A stretch of DNA of 64,000 nt from Bradyrhizobium arachidis. Its GTDB lineage: Bacteria; Pseudomonadota; Alphaproteobacteria; Rhizobiales; Xanthobacteraceae. The position numbers and the translations under genes are program-made. The stretch spans positions 6,944,001 to 7,008,000 of the forward strand of contig NZ_CP077970.1 of NCBI RefSeq assembly GCF_024758505.1, written 5' to 3'. The notes under the pieces are model-generated. The model saw nothing but the letters and a program-made list of their open reading frames with translations, was not told where the DNA came from and did no database searches. Of the stretch, positions 44,909-53,846 are shown piece by piece; the stretch's first letter is position 1; every line of letters starts with the position of its first letter.

Positions 44909-45145
44909 TTATTGAGGTTGCTTTCTTTGCTGCCCCACGCTAGCTCGCTTTCGAGCTAACCGCTTTGTTCTCGACTTCATTGGTCCCTCTGCCAGCGCCT
45001 TGTAGGTCAGTTCGCACGTTGGACATTCAAGTGTGCGCAAATTGGGACCACCAAAGCTGGGCTCGACACCGACCAGTATCATGCGAACCTCGCACTTGGG
45101 GCAGCGAGATTGCTCGATCTTCGGGTAGGAGCGAGATTCCGGCAT
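44909..45145 (-). CDS. Small zinc-ribbon-like protein, 78 aa
   Basis: CPKCEVRMILVGVEPSF and LECPTCELTYKAL give two CxxC pairs about 28 residues apart, a small zinc ribbon. The C-terminus is basic. The upstream region has an EcfG-type promoter and a conserved leader shared with the next two small genes. Confidence 0.7.
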   Translation of the reverse strand: MPESRSYPKIEQSRCPKCEVRMILVGVEPSFGGPNLRTLECPTCELTYKALAEGPMKSRTKRLARKRASVGQQRKQPQ

Positions 45146-45166
45146 GTGATGAACTCCCTTGGATCA

Positions 45167-45195
45167 GGCGGGAGCACAACACTCTCAGTCACCGA
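45167..45195 (-). promoter_or_regulatory. Conserved leader element copy 1
   Basis: On the minus strand TCGGTGACTGAGAG leads to GCTCCCGCC before the gene start. Copies 2 and 3 are at 45608-45639 and 45897-45928, each upstream of a small gene on the same strand. Confidence 0.55.
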
Positions 45196-45226
45196 TAACA
45201 GCCGAGGGCAGAGCGATGATGAGGCG

Positions 45227-45251
45227 AACCGTATCACCGTAGCGTGGTTCC
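45227..45251 (-). promoter_or_regulatory. EcfG-type general stress promoter
   Basis: Minus strand GGAAC, 16 bases, GGTT, about 80 bp upstream of the 45145 start and upstream of the leader element. Confidence 0.55.
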
Positions 45252-45340
45252 CGACAGGGCAAACTGGGACACTGCCAGCTTGAAACTGTCGCGATCAAAT
45301 GCCCGTCGTCGACGTGGAAAGTGCGCCCACCGAGGCGGCT

Positions 45341-45589
45341 CTACTGCTTGTGTCGTTCAATCTCGAACGTGAAACTTGCTTGGAGCACTGGTCCGACCGC
45401 GTCGCGAACTTCGACTGCCATCTGATGGCCTAGCTGAGATTTCGCTTTCGTCCATAAGGTCTGCTTAGTCATGCTGCCCAATGCTCGTGCGGCTTCGATT
45501 TGCACTGCTTTGAGATTGGGTAGTTCAAGTCCCTCCTCATCGGGAAAGAGGTCTGCCCCATCGCGCATGTCAAAGAAATAAAGGGTCAT
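45341..45589 (-). CDS. DUF6894-type small protein, 82 aa
   Basis: MTLYFFDMRDGADLFPDEEGLELPNLKAVQIEAARAL matches the DUF6894 pattern (YFFDxxDG...DEEGxELPxLxAVQxEAARxL). Short, acidic, soluble. Function unknown; frequent in rhizobia, often under stress control. Confidence 0.85.
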   Translation of the reverse strand: MTLYFFDMRDGADLFPDEEGLELPNLKAVQIEAARALGSMTKQTLWTKAKSQLGHQMAVEVRDAVGPVLQASFTFEIERHKQ

Positions 45590-45607
45590 CTCGGCGCTCC
45601 AAACGCA

Positions 45608-45639
45608 GGCGGGAGCGCAAGCGGTCTCTCAGCCACCGA
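45608..45639 (-). promoter_or_regulatory. Conserved leader element copy 2
   Basis: On the minus strand TCGGTGGCTGAGAG then GCGCTCCCGCC, directly before the DUF6894 gene. Confidence 0.55.
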
Positions 45640-45791
45640 CGCCTACAGATATAGTCTTGGCCGGTGATGCCTGGATAACGATCCCATTGCCCAGGAGTTG
45701 CTAGTGAGAGCTTTGGCGGCCGAAGTCCGGGGACGACAGCCACTCGCTTACACAGTCGCCTACAAGAAAGAGGTTGTCAGATGAGAGCTCC

Positions 45792-45878
45792 TTACCGCCA
45801 GAATACCGCGACGATCATAATGGCGACCGGAAGCATGCTAAGTGTGATGAAAAATGCAAGGCTGATGCGATCTCTCAT
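45792..45878 (-). CDS. Tiny membrane protein, 28 aa
   Basis: ATG preceded by GGAGGAG. MRDRISLAFFITLSMLPVAI then MIVAVFWR is a single membrane helix with charged ends. It shares the leader element with the two genes above. Confidence 0.6.
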   Translation of the reverse strand: MRDRISLAFFITLSMLPVAIMIVAVFWR

Positions 45879-45896
45879 GTCGCGCTCCTCCTATAG

Positions 45897-45928
45897 GGCG
45901 GGAGCGCAACGCGCGTTCTCATCACCGA
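45897..45928 (-). promoter_or_regulatory. Conserved leader element copy 3
   Basis: On the minus strand TCGGTGATGAGAACG then GCGCTCCCGCC, before the tiny membrane gene at 45878. The stretch 45929-46220 has no gene. Confidence 0.5.
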
Positions 45929-46220
45929 TAGTGGCCACGGTCCGGGCGGTGATGTTCTCAATGTACTTCCACGGAGCCGAAGGAGCCAGTGATTTACTTG
46001 TGCTTGGAACTATCAGGTCACTCGATGATCAGAATAGGCCAGCGCGACCGTCCAATTGGAAGCGCGATGGGTCACAAGCGGCAGTCGAGGCACGTACGCT
46101 CCCGCGTCCGGTCCACCGCCGATAACCGAAATCGCAATAGCCTCAGCCCTTTTTTCGACTAAAGGCCAACAGCGGGATGGCTCGCACCCTGTATAACGGA
46201 GGCCGCCAACCGAGGCGATA

Positions 46221-46370
46221 CTAATTCATCTTGCGGCGCAACTTCCGAATAATCTCCCGCAGGTCATCTGCGTAGTCCGAAAGGATCCGCTGAGGTTCGT
46301 CCGTGCGGGAGGGCTTCGGCTCCTTCGCTTTGTTCTGATTGTCAATCGGCTTCCAAGTTTGACCCCTCAT
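46221..46370 (-). CDS. Possible small protein, 49 aa
   Basis: MRGQTWKPIDNQNKAKEPKP, then SDYADDLREIIRKLRRKMN. The C-terminal amphipathic helix looks natural, but the start lies inside what may be an IS21-type end, so this could be a fusion or remnant. Confidence 0.4.
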   Translation of the reverse strand: MRGQTWKPIDNQNKAKEPKPSRTDEPQRILSDYADDLREIIRKLRRKMN

Positions 46371-46381
46371 CGGCTTCCAAT
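46345..46381. repeat. Possible IS21-type end repeats
   Basis: The word ATCGGCTTCCAA occurs twice 24 bp apart with a GTTTGACCC between. IS21-family ends carry multiple short repeats of this type. No IS21 genes remain. Confidence 0.35.
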
Positions 46382-46414
46382 TTTGGCTCTGACGCAAGTT
46401 TGGTGCAGCGCCGA

Positions 46415-46657
46415 CTATTCTGCACCGATTAGTCTGGCTTGAAGCAGATCGATCTTGCCGCGGCCGTACATTTGACGTCGGACGAGCTTGAGGCGCGTGA
46501 TCTGACCTTCAGTCTGGCCGTTGGACCATGGTGAAGTGATCGCCGCCCGTACCGCCGCCTCATCCTTCGCGACGCCGCTGGAGAACGAGGCGACGAGACT
46601 GGCGCGGGCGCGCTCGATCCATGGGATGAGGCCCGCCTCGGTCTTGCGTCGGATCAT
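46415..46657 (-). pseudogene. ISL3-family transposase, C-terminal fragment
   Basis: About 80 residues ending ITSPWSNGQTEGQITRLKLVRRQMYGRGK, the ISL3 (Tnp_ISL3) C-terminal DDE motif region with WSNGQTEG. The N-terminal part is missing. Interrupted by neighbouring mobile DNA. Confidence 0.8.
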
Positions 46658-46778
46658 CAGGTGGAATTCGGCGATGATGGACGCCGATCCCCCGGCTTAG
46701 GGGGTCAATATTGCAGGCCGAATAACACACGATGTTTGACTTGCCGGAAAACTGCTCTCTCGTCTGAAGTCTGGGTCA

Positions 46779-47063
46779 ATGTTGCTTGCCGACCGTGGCT
46801 ACGATGCCGATTGGATCAGAGAGCTTGCGATGAAAAAAGGCGCTTGGGTAAACATCCCGCCGAAAAGCAATCGCAGCGATCCGATCTGCTTCAGTCCGTA
46901 TCTCTATCGTGCTCGCAACCAGGTCGAACGGTTCTTCAACAGGATCAAACAATGTCGTCGTGTGGCGACGCGCTACGATAGGCTTGCGGGAAACTACCTT
47001 GCCTTTGTCCAACTCGCATCTATTCGGCTATGGTTGGCCGCGCGTTATGAGTCCGCGCCCTAG
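46779..47063 (+). pseudogene. IS5-family transposase, C-terminal fragment
   Basis: About 94 residues: LLADRGYDADWIRE, IPPKSNRSDPICFSPYLYRARN, VERFFNRIKQCRRVATRYDR, which is the IS5/IS427-group C-terminus with the DDE Glu region RARNQVERFFNRIK. The N-terminal part is gone. The IS701-type element has inserted right at its stop codon. Confidence 0.82.
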
Positions 47064-48506
47064 CACTACTTTGGCAGATTGTTGATTTTGTCGCGTTTTA
47101 TAGGATTCCCGAATCCATTTTTCAATGATTCATGGGTGGTCGGCTCTTGGAGGGCTGACCATGCCGGGATGGGAAGACGAACTCGAACGCTGGCTGATGC
47201 CGTTCTTGGACCGGCTGGGTCATAAGACCCGGCAGCGGATGTGTCCTCTGTATGTTGCGGGATTGATCGGTCCTGGCGATCGCAAGAGCGTTCAGCCGAT
47301 GGCGGAGCGCCTTGCCACGAGCAACTACGACCAGTTGCACCATTTCATTGCGGACGGTGTCTGGGACGCGACGCCGCTGGAGACAGAGCTGCTCAACCAG
47401 GCGGACCGACTTGTCGGCGGCAGGGATGCGGTGCTGGTTATTGATGACACCTCACTGCCGAAGAAGGGTGAGCGCTCGGTCGGTGTTGCGGCTCAATACG
47501 CGTCGGCTCTCGGTAAAACGGCAAATTGCCAAACGCTGGTGTCTTTAACGCTTGCGCGCGGCGAAGTGCCAGTGATGGTCGCGTTACGTCTCTTTCTGCC
47601 TAACAGTTGGACAAGCGACATATCTCGTTTGAAGCGCGCTCGCGTGCCAGTCGAACACCGAACGCCACGGTCCAAGCCGGAGATTGCTTTGGCCGAGATT
47701 GACCGCGCGATGGCAGCCAACGTGCGCCTTGGATGTGTGCTGGCGGATGCAGGATACGGCCTTAGCGCACCGTTTCGACAAGGGCTAACAGAGCGCGGGC
47801 TGGCCTGGGCTGTCGGTATCCCTCGGCACCTGAAAGTGTATCCGGTCGATGTGAAGCTCATTTGGCCGATTACCAAAGTCCGCGGGAAACCACGAAAGCA
47901 CCACGTGCCCGATATCTTATCGATTGCGGCAGAACAAATGCTGGCCAGCGCCAGATGGAAAACCGTGAGCTGGCGTAGCGGGACGAAAGGTCGGCTCAAA
48001 GCCCAATTTGCTGCTCTCCGTGTCCGGACCGCCGACGGCCCTCCGCAGCGGATATGGGATAAAGGTCAGCAGCATCTCCCAGGCGACGAAGCCTGGCTCA
48101 TTGGCGAGCAACGTGCCTCCGGGGAGAAGAAATACTATCTTGCCAATCTTCCGGCGGCGACGGATCTGCGCACGCTGGCCGCCACCATCAAGGCACGGTG
48201 GATTTGTGAGCAGGCGCATCAGCAGTTGAAGGAGGAGCTTGGACTTGATCACTTCGAAGGGCGATCATGGCAAGGTCTTCATCGCCACGCCCTGATGACA
48301 ATGATTGCCTACTCCTTCCTGCAACATCGTCGCCTCGCATACGCGGGGCGGAAAAAAAAGAATCAACGGGCCTCCGCCTCAACCAACCATGCCCGCCGTA
48401 CGTCACGCCATCGTCGATCTCATCCTTCGGCCGCCGTCTCAGCAGTACTGCCGAAAACAAATCCTTGAAAAACAGTGGCGCAAACACATTCTGCCAAAGT
48501 AGTGCT
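47064..48506. mobile_element. IS701-family insertion sequence with terminal repeats and target duplication
   Basis: About 1.44 kb. The ends carry inverted CACTACTTTGGCAGA (47064-47078 and 48492-48506) and are flanked on each side by CTAG (47060-47063 and 48507-48510), a 4-bp target duplication of the YTAR type that is characteristic of IS701 elements. The element is complete, but the transposase C-terminus is frameshifted. Confidence 0.85.
47125..48502 (+). pseudogene. IS701-family transposase with probable frameshift at the C-terminus
   Basis: The main frame (start likely MPGWEDELERWL, 47161) gives the DDE domain: AVLVIDDTSLPKKGERSVGV with the first Asp, CVLADAGYGLSAPFRQGL with the second, and ICEQAHQQLKEELGLDHFEG with the Glu. 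After LQHRRLAYAGRKKK it runs into an Arg/Ser-rich tail. At that place an A8 run lets the third frame give INGPPPQPTMPAVRHAIVDL and end at 48502, much more natural. One A too many, or slippage on the run, explains the break. Catalytic residues are intact. Confidence 0.85.
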
Positions 48507-48508
48507 AG

Positions 48509-48775
48509 CTAGGACGCTTCACAACTAATATCAGCGTTGCGACGCTTAATTTCTGCTGCGCGGACCTCGACCGACATCTTGGTGCGGTCGAGGAAGGCGG
48601 CGATTGCCTCCCATGATGCAGCAGCAGCTCGCATTTCTAGCAGTACGGCCTCGTCCTGTTTCGTCCAAGCCTTTTGTCGGCGCACCGAAATCCTCCCGTC
48701 TGAATGAAAGTCCTTTAAGCAAAGTTCCCTTACGAGGAGCTGACGGAACCCGCGACAGATGGCCGCTTGGCTCAA
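48509..48775 (-). CDS. Conserved hypothetical protein, 88 aa
   Basis: The C-terminal half (WTKQDEAVLLEMRAAAASWEAIAAFLDRTKMSVEVRAAEIKRR) looks like a Myb/SANT or GcrA-like helix-turn-helix. The N-terminal part is less conserved. It begins 4 bp inside the stop of the upstream small gene. Confidence 0.62.
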   Translation of the reverse strand: MSQAAICRGFRQLLVRELCLKDFHSDGRISVRRQKAWTKQDEAVLLEMRAAAASWEAIAAFLDRTKMSVEVRAAEIKRRNADISCEAS

Positions 48776-49005
48776 ATTTCGCCGCTCCGCGTCGAAACAA
48801 GCCGCACGGCGAAAGCGCCTTCGATATTGGCCTTGGCATAGTCCTGCACGGCCGCAATGAGCTGGTGGACAGCCGTGCGGTTGTATGACGGATGCTTTGG
48901 ATTCAAGTGAAGGTCTGTTTCGACGATCATCACTTGAGTTATTCCTGAGGATAAAACCTCGACGGCAAATGAAACAAACGAGACGTGGGGAGCTTTGAAT
49001 GGCAT
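48772..49005 (-). CDS. Small conserved protein, 77 aa
   Basis: Start at MPFKAPHVSFVSFAVEVLSS (49005). Regular alternation of strands and helices (GITQVMIVETDLHLNPKHPS; QLIAAVQDYAKANIEGAFAV). Overlaps the next gene by 4 bp. Function unknown. Confidence 0.55.
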   Translation of the reverse strand: MPFKAPHVSFVSFAVEVLSSGITQVMIVETDLHLNPKHPSYNRTAVHQLIAAVQDYAKANIEGAFAVRLVSTRSGEI

Positions 49006-49015
49006 TGCGGTGCCT

Positions 49016-50356
49016 TCACGAACGTCGCTGGGAACTGAATCCCCAGCCAAGACCAAGAGTTGCGGCGACAAGCGACCCTAGGAGGACGCCCAGTTTCGCG
49101 GCCCTCAACAATCCTTCGTCGGAGAAGGCGAGCATCGCGATGAAGATCGACATGGTGAAGCCGATCCCCGCAAGCAGGCCGACCAGCCAGACGCCGCCCC
49201 ACGAAACTCCAGGCGGAAGCCGACACCATCCAAGACGTACCGCGACCCAGCTAAAGGCGACGATGCCAAAGGGTTTACCCAGCGCAAGTGCGAGGGCCGT
49301 GCCGAACAGAATGAACTGTGTCCCACCGTAGAGTCCGCTCGCCGTTAAACTCACGCCGGCATTTGCGAGTGCAAATAGAGGCATCACGCCGTAAGCGACC
49401 CACGGGTGCAACACCATTTGAACCCGCGACACCGGTGGCAACAACTCACGCTGGGCCACGTGAAGCTCGCGGAGTGGCTGCCCCAGCCGGTGCGGGTCCT
49501 TTGCCTCCACTGCATCAGTTCTTCGCAATTGCTTGAGTACGCGCGAAACCACCTCCAATGGGTGCTCCCGCATGGGAATCGACCGTGCTGGCGTCATCAG
49601 ACCGAGCACGACCCCAGCCAGGGTCGGATGGATGCCGGCAACAAAGAAGCCCACCCACACCAACGCGCCGGGCAGGATGTAGGCGGGTGCGGAACCGACA
49701 CCGATCCGCTGAAAGCCGAGCACCAGGAGAATACCAAGTGCTGCAACAACAAAACCACCAAAATGAAGAGTGTCGGTATAGAAGAAGGCGATGACCAAAA
49801 CCGCGATGATGTCATCGATAATCGCGAGAGAAAGCAGGAACACCCGTATATTGACCGGGATTGATCGCCCCAGCAAGGTGAGCACGCCAACAGCAAAAGC
49901 AATGTCGGTCGCGGTGGGCACTGCCCATCCCTGGGCACGAACAGCATCGGTGTTAAAGCCGAGATAGATGCACGCTGGGACGATCACCCCACCGCTTGCG
50001 GCAATGAGGGGAAGAAGCGCGTAGTCTACTTTACTGAGTGCCCCTTCATGGATTTCGCGGCGGATCTCCATCCCGACAACCAAGAAGAAGGCAACCATCA
50101 ACGCGTCGTTGACGAAGAAGTGCAACGATCGCGAAAAAGCGAACTCACCGATGCCGATGGTAAGAGGCAGGTCCCAGAGTGTGTGATAACTGTGGGCGAA
50201 GGGCGAGTTGGCCCATATGAGCGCTGCTGCGGCCGCGGCCATAAGCGCGCCGCCACTAACGGCCTCCACGTGTAGGAAGCGTTGCAGGGTATGGATAGCC
50301 TGCTCTGCTAAGCGCTGGGAGCGGGAGATGTCCTCGAAAGGCGGTCGGTTAAGCAT
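49016..50356 (-). CDS. nhaA: Na+/H+ antiporter NhaA
   Basis: Start at [10 protein letters not shown] (50356), preceded by GGAG; about 446 residues, normal for NhaA. Motifs include [43 protein letters not shown] with the two Asp region TDIAFAVG, and [20 protein letters not shown]. It pumps sodium out in exchange for protons in the inner membrane and supports salt and pH tolerance. Confidence 0.96.
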   Translation of the reverse strand: MLNRPPFEDISRSQRLAEQAIHTLQRFLHVEAVSGGALMAAAAAALIWANSPFAHSYHTLWDLPLTIGIGEFAFSRSLHFFVNDALMVAFFLVVGMEIRREIHEGALSKVDYALLPLIAASGGVIVPACIYLGFNTDAVRAQGWAVPTATDIAFAVGVLTLLGRSIPVNIRVFLLSLAIIDDIIAVLVIAFFYTDTLHFGGFVVAALGILLVLGFQRIGVGSAPAYILPGALVWVGFFVAGIHPTLAGVVLGLMTPARSIPMREHPLEVVSRVLKQLRRTDAVEAKDPHRLGQPLRELHVAQRELLPPVSRVQMVLHPWVAYGVMPLFALANAGVSLTASGLYGGTQFILFGTALALALGKPFGIVAFSWVAVRLGWCRLPPGVSWGGVWLVGLLAGIGFTMSIFIAMLAFSDEGLLRAAKLGVLLGSLVAATLGLGWGFSSQRRS

Positions 50357-50488
50357 GGGGCGCGCGTGCTCCGCGAGGCGGCCCGACCATCGCTTGACCT
50401 GTCGCTGCGGCACGCAGCGAGCACCCGAGCGCCGTTATACATCGCGATGGTAACAATTCAAGCTTGGAGGAATGATCCGCAAGCCAAC

Positions 50489-50821
50489 TCAGCGCTTACA
50501 AATCACGCGCGTGGTTCGATAATCGCATTTGCCGCCCATAGACTGGAACTCGGGGGCTAACATGATCTCATAGCGGCGACAGTTCTTCGCTGCCACTGCC
50601 TCTAGACCGTCGGCGCAACTCACGAAATGGGTATGATAAGGGCAGTCATCCTCTTTTTCGCCCTGGCAGACTAAAAGATCCGTCGGCCGGTAAAGGTACG
50701 TGAGTCCGATCCAGATCATCAGACCGAAAAGGCCGACAAAGAACGCCCCTAGGGCCGCCCAAATGCTTTTCAAAGATCGAACTCCAGCATGGTAGGTCCA
50801 GCTAGACGGCCAGAGCGTCAT
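50489..50821 (-). CDS. Single-pass membrane protein with Cys-rich domain
   Basis: Start uncertain; the ATG at 50821 (MTLWPSSWTYHAG) is used. About 110 residues with a membrane segment (IWAALGAFFVGLFGLMIWIG) and an outer part with many Cys (LLVCQGEKEDDCPYH; FVSCADGLEAVAAKNCRR; GGKCDYRTTRVICKR), probably disulfide-bonded. No family recognised. Confidence 0.6.
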   Translation of the reverse strand: MTLWPSSWTYHAGVRSLKSIWAALGAFFVGLFGLMIWIGLTYLYRPTDLLVCQGEKEDDCPYHTHFVSCADGLEAVAAKNCRRYEIMLAPEFQSMGGKCDYRTTRVICKR

Positions 50822-50884
50822 TTCTTGGTAGTTTACATGAATGCTCGTGTCCAAGATTTTGAACGGCCGCAAGTCAGCTATGGT

Positions 50885-50975
50885 TCCAAAGACGGACCTT
50901 GATCAGTGGTGCAGACATGTGCTTCCGCCTAAGCACCACACATCATTCGCAAATGAGATTCTATGGAATAAGTCG
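50885..50975. repeat. Dispersed repeat copy 4
   Basis: GACGGACCTTGATCAGTGG, then ACATGTGCTTCCGCC and CATTCGCAAATGAGATTC, TATGGAATAAG. Matches 56293-56386 closely and includes the core seen in all copies. Confidence 0.6.
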
Positions 50976-51118
50976 TCCCTTGAACGAGTCGACGACACGA
51001 TGCGCGCCTCCGGCTCCCCGTCAATTTCGATGATACTCATGTGAACTGTGTCTCTCCCTCCCAACTAACTTGCTTGGATAGCAACACTTGTCATGTCTTT
51101 CCTCGAACAGAGGCCAGC

Positions 51119-51420
51119 ATGAAAATTTACACACGCCAACAGCTCTACGAATTGATCTAGTCGGAGCCGATGCGGGACGTTTTGCGCAGACGGTCGGGAT
51201 ATCTGATAGCGGGGACTGCGGAAACGCCGTTTAAATGCGTTATACCGTTCCCGCCCCAGGGACGCAGGAACCGAGCACGCGCTGGACATATCATCGAAGT
51301 TATTCCACTGACACCACGGCCACCAGGCGTTCCCGATGAGAGATTGACCTCGGTGCTTGGAGCGATCGTGCACGTGACCATCGGCTCAAGACGATTGAAT
51401 TTTCTGCTCCGTCGTTCGAG
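51119..51420 (+). pseudogene. Decayed HTH-type regulator
   Basis: The frame reads MKIYTRQQLYELI, amber, SEPMRDVLRR and later VIPFPPQGRRNRARAGH, EVIPLTPRPPGVPDE. This matches the plan of a known family of DNA-binding proteins with YTRQELYELVWSEP, a helix-turn-helix and VPPQGYW. The Trp codon is now TAG and the HTH region is scrambled, so the gene is dead. Confidence 0.6.
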
Positions 51421-51781
51421 CCAATTGAAGCCGTCGGGGAGCGAGTGGCGCGGAAGCTGGGTTTCGCGCAGCCTTAGCTCCAATTCCGATGCCGTCAGCG
51501 CCATTTACCTGTGCCGTGCGGCAGATGTAAAGGACGCCGCGGTGATTTCGCCTTCTTACGCAGAACGATCCTTGATCCTCTGGAGGCTCGTTGAGCCATA
51601 TCAGCGCCTCTCGCGGTCCTAGAAACAAGACACGCTCTTCCGTGGCCGATGATGACTCACCGCTGGAGAGGTAAAGGATAAAGCCTTTGCGATGGTCGTG
51701 CAGTAGCGCTTCTCTGGCCTGACTGATTGAGAGAGAGTGGGTATCGATGAAGGGAATAATCCTAGAAGAAATAAGCTGCAT
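51386..51781 (-). CDS. Hypothetical protein
   Basis: 131 residues. The first 85 (FIDTHSLSISQAREALLHDHRKGFILYLSSG; FLGPREALIWLNEPPE) look coding, the rest less so. It overlaps the pseudogene on the other strand. No family recognised; a shortened or frameshifted gene is possible. Confidence 0.4.
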   Translation of the reverse strand: MQLISSRIIPFIDTHSLSISQAREALLHDHRKGFILYLSSGESSSATEERVLFLGPREALIWLNEPPEDQGSFCVRRRNHRGVLYICRTAQVNGADGIGIGAKAARNPASAPLAPRRLQLARTTEQKIQSS

Positions 51782-51795
51782 ATAAGTGGCTCTTC

Positions 51796-52119
51796 TTATT
51801 GTGAAGGAGCAAGGGGTCTCGGTGCGTTCGCTTTGCCCTTTGTCGTTGCGGTGACAAAGTGAACGCCGACGCGTGTGCCATCAACCCAAATCAGTTCGCA
51901 CCGTCGAAATGCCAGGCCGGTGGAGGATAGAACCAGGAAGAATTCCTGTGCCTTCAGCGGCTCGGTCGAGCCCTCTACCTCAAGCTGGGCACCCGTTGTA
52001 GAAATGTCGAGCAGAATGCAGCTTCGCTGCCATGTTCCATCAACACCCATGATGTTGACATTATGCTTGTGATCGAACCGGACACGGTCGGCTTTTCGCT
52101 TGTTTGCGATCATCTGCAA
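51796..52119 (-). CDS. PilZ-domain protein
   Basis: 107 residues. The PilZ motifs are present: the basic RKADRVRFDHK at the start and LLDISTTGAQLEV with the second motif DxSxxG. It binds cyclic di-GMP. The C-terminal half (AQEFFLVLSSTGLAFRRCEL) closely resembles the frameshifted copy at 17557. Confidence 0.88.
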   Translation of the reverse strand: MQMIANKRKADRVRFDHKHNVNIMGVDGTWQRSCILLDISTTGAQLEVEGSTEPLKAQEFFLVLSSTGLAFRRCELIWVDGTRVGVHFVTATTKGKANAPRPLAPSQ

Positions 52120-52130
52120 TTCTCAAGTGA

Positions 52131-52448
52131 CTAATCATTTTTCAAAAAGATCGGTGCCTCCTTGCGCACAGCCTCAATAAGCTGCTCGATCCTCGCAGAC
52201 CGAGCCACTAATGTCGTTCTGGCTGCCTCATCCATGTTGATCTGCCTGATGATCAATCGGATGGACGTACTCGCGAGATCTAGAATGAAGATGGCCTGGC
52301 GCAGGTCTTCTGTTGTTTCAATCTGTAGAGCTTCAACTTGTGCCACCAGAGCAACGACGGTCGTTAGAATGTCAGACGGCCCTGGGCGGGAGAGGCTTGG
52401 CTCGGACTTCCGCTGGCAGGGCGGCTGAAATTTCACAAGCTTAGGCAT
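52131..52448 (-). CDS. Hypothetical helical protein
   Basis: Start at MPKLVKFQPPCQRKSEPSLS (52448); about 105 residues. The C-terminal half is helical (VALVAQVEALQIETTEDLRQ; LASTSIRLIIRQINMDEAAR). It lies 11 bp upstream of the PilZ gene and may share its transcript. Function unknown. Confidence 0.55.
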   Translation of the reverse strand: MPKLVKFQPPCQRKSEPSLSRPGPSDILTTVVALVAQVEALQIETTEDLRQAIFILDLASTSIRLIIRQINMDEAARTTLVARSARIEQLIEAVRKEAPIFLKND

Positions 52449-52773
52449 TCTCGCTGTGCTCCAGCGCTTTGCAATCACTGCCGTTACAGTTTCGTGTTTT
52501 CAAAAGCGAAAGATGAGAATGAAAAAGCAATAACTCGACGGACCACACGCGAGGGCCGCTTTGTGACAACCGGGGCTCCGCCAACTCGCTTTGGAACGAC
52601 TAAGTTTAATGATTGGATTTCACGCTCAACTGGTTAACAAAGACTTATGGAGTTGCGGCAGTCGGTATTGCGGTATTAGGGTTGCGCAAGAATACGCGAT
52701 CGAAATTCGGCAAACTTTGGGAGCCGTCGTTTCGTGGTCAAATGCTCAACCCGTAATATCCCGGGGTTTCTAA
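52449..52773. other. Intergenic, no gene seen
   Basis: No convincing frame; promoter region of the broken AraC-type gene lies here. Confidence 0.45.
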
Positions 52774-53743
52774 ATGAGAGCGATGTCTGGCACCCTGACA
52801 GGGACAAATAGCGAAGCTCTCCCACGGCTGGCGCCAAAGATATATCGCTTTACCGATCTCGATCAGTATCGAACTGCCGTGCGAAATCTGGAGGTGGAGT
52901 TTACACCTCTGGTGCGAAAGGATTTCTGCTGAGCAAATCATCCTAAATCTCCCAGGATGCGGCATCAATTTCGCCAAGTCCTTTCCACGTATCGCCAATG
53001 GTCGGCTTGCCAAAAATTGCACCGCTATCGGCTTTTCGATGGACGACGGCGTCCCTATTCGCTTCAACGGGGTGGAAAGAGACCGTTCCGCTGTCGTGAT
53101 TGGAAGCAGCGGCGCCGCATACACCACAGTCGAACTGGCCGAGCGGCAATTTGCGTCGATCATCTTTACGCAAGAGATACGGGATCGCGGCTGGCCGAAA
53201 CCAGGTCCAAATTGGAACGTGTTTGAAACGAGCGCCACTGCGCAGCATCACTTGCGGGAGCTAGTGAGGCAGGTCTTAACGGTTTCCCCTACGTTCGACG
53301 CCAGCGAGACAGGCGATATTTCTTTTGCGATCAGGGAGTCCTTGCTTGCCGGCGTCGATGCCGCATTCGCCCACTTGGTTGACGCAAGCTGGGCCTCTCG
53401 TGCGAACTCCGTTCGGCATTTCCAGATCTATCGGGACATCCAGGCCGTATTGTCTGCTAACATTGGGCGTCCGATCTACAGCGAAGAACTTGCGCGCCAA
53501 GTTGATGTCTCTGTACGCAGCATGCACGCTGCGGTTCAGCGATACCAAGGAATGAGTCTGCATCGATATTTGCGCCTGAGGCGTCTTTGGCTCGTTCGGC
53601 AACGGCTGCTGGCCGGAGCGGATAGCGTAAAGGCGAGTGCGCTCGCTTTCGGGTTCTGGCACCTGGGTGATTTCGCCAGGAGCTATCGCCTTCACTTCGG
53701 TGAAACGCCCTCGGCCAGTCTGGCAAAATTGCGCCAGCTCTGA
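52774..53743 (+). pseudogene. AraC-family regulator with one frameshift
   Basis: The N-terminal part (MRAMSGTLTGTNSEALPRL, IYRFTDLDQYRTAVRNLEV) stops after VRKDFC. Removing one base in that place leads straight into AEQIILNLPGCGINFAKSFP and on through the rest, which ends with two HTH motifs of the AraC type (RPIYSEELARQVDVSVRSMHAAVQ and ALAFGFWHLGDFARSYRLHFGETP). A single-base insertion near 52930 is the likely cause. It lies next to the broken BBE oxidase it may have controlled. Confidence 0.8.
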
Positions 53744-53846
53744 TCGGCGGCATCGGAGAATCTTGTGGCTTTACCGCCTCCTTCGCGCGGTTTGAAGTCT
53801 CCCGCGCTAAGTCGCGCTATCCGGCACCACTAGCACACGATTTCAG

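Noticed and set aside
45167..45928. CRISPR array
   Set aside because: Three similar elements are about 290-440 bp apart with genes between them; spacing and content do not fit CRISPR. No cas gene was seen anywhere in the window.
51157..51504. 115-residue minus-strand frame
   Set aside because: It is antisense to the decayed HTH-type pseudogene, whose residues (SEPMRD, VIPFPPQG, EVIPLTPRPPG) are recognisable on the plus strand.
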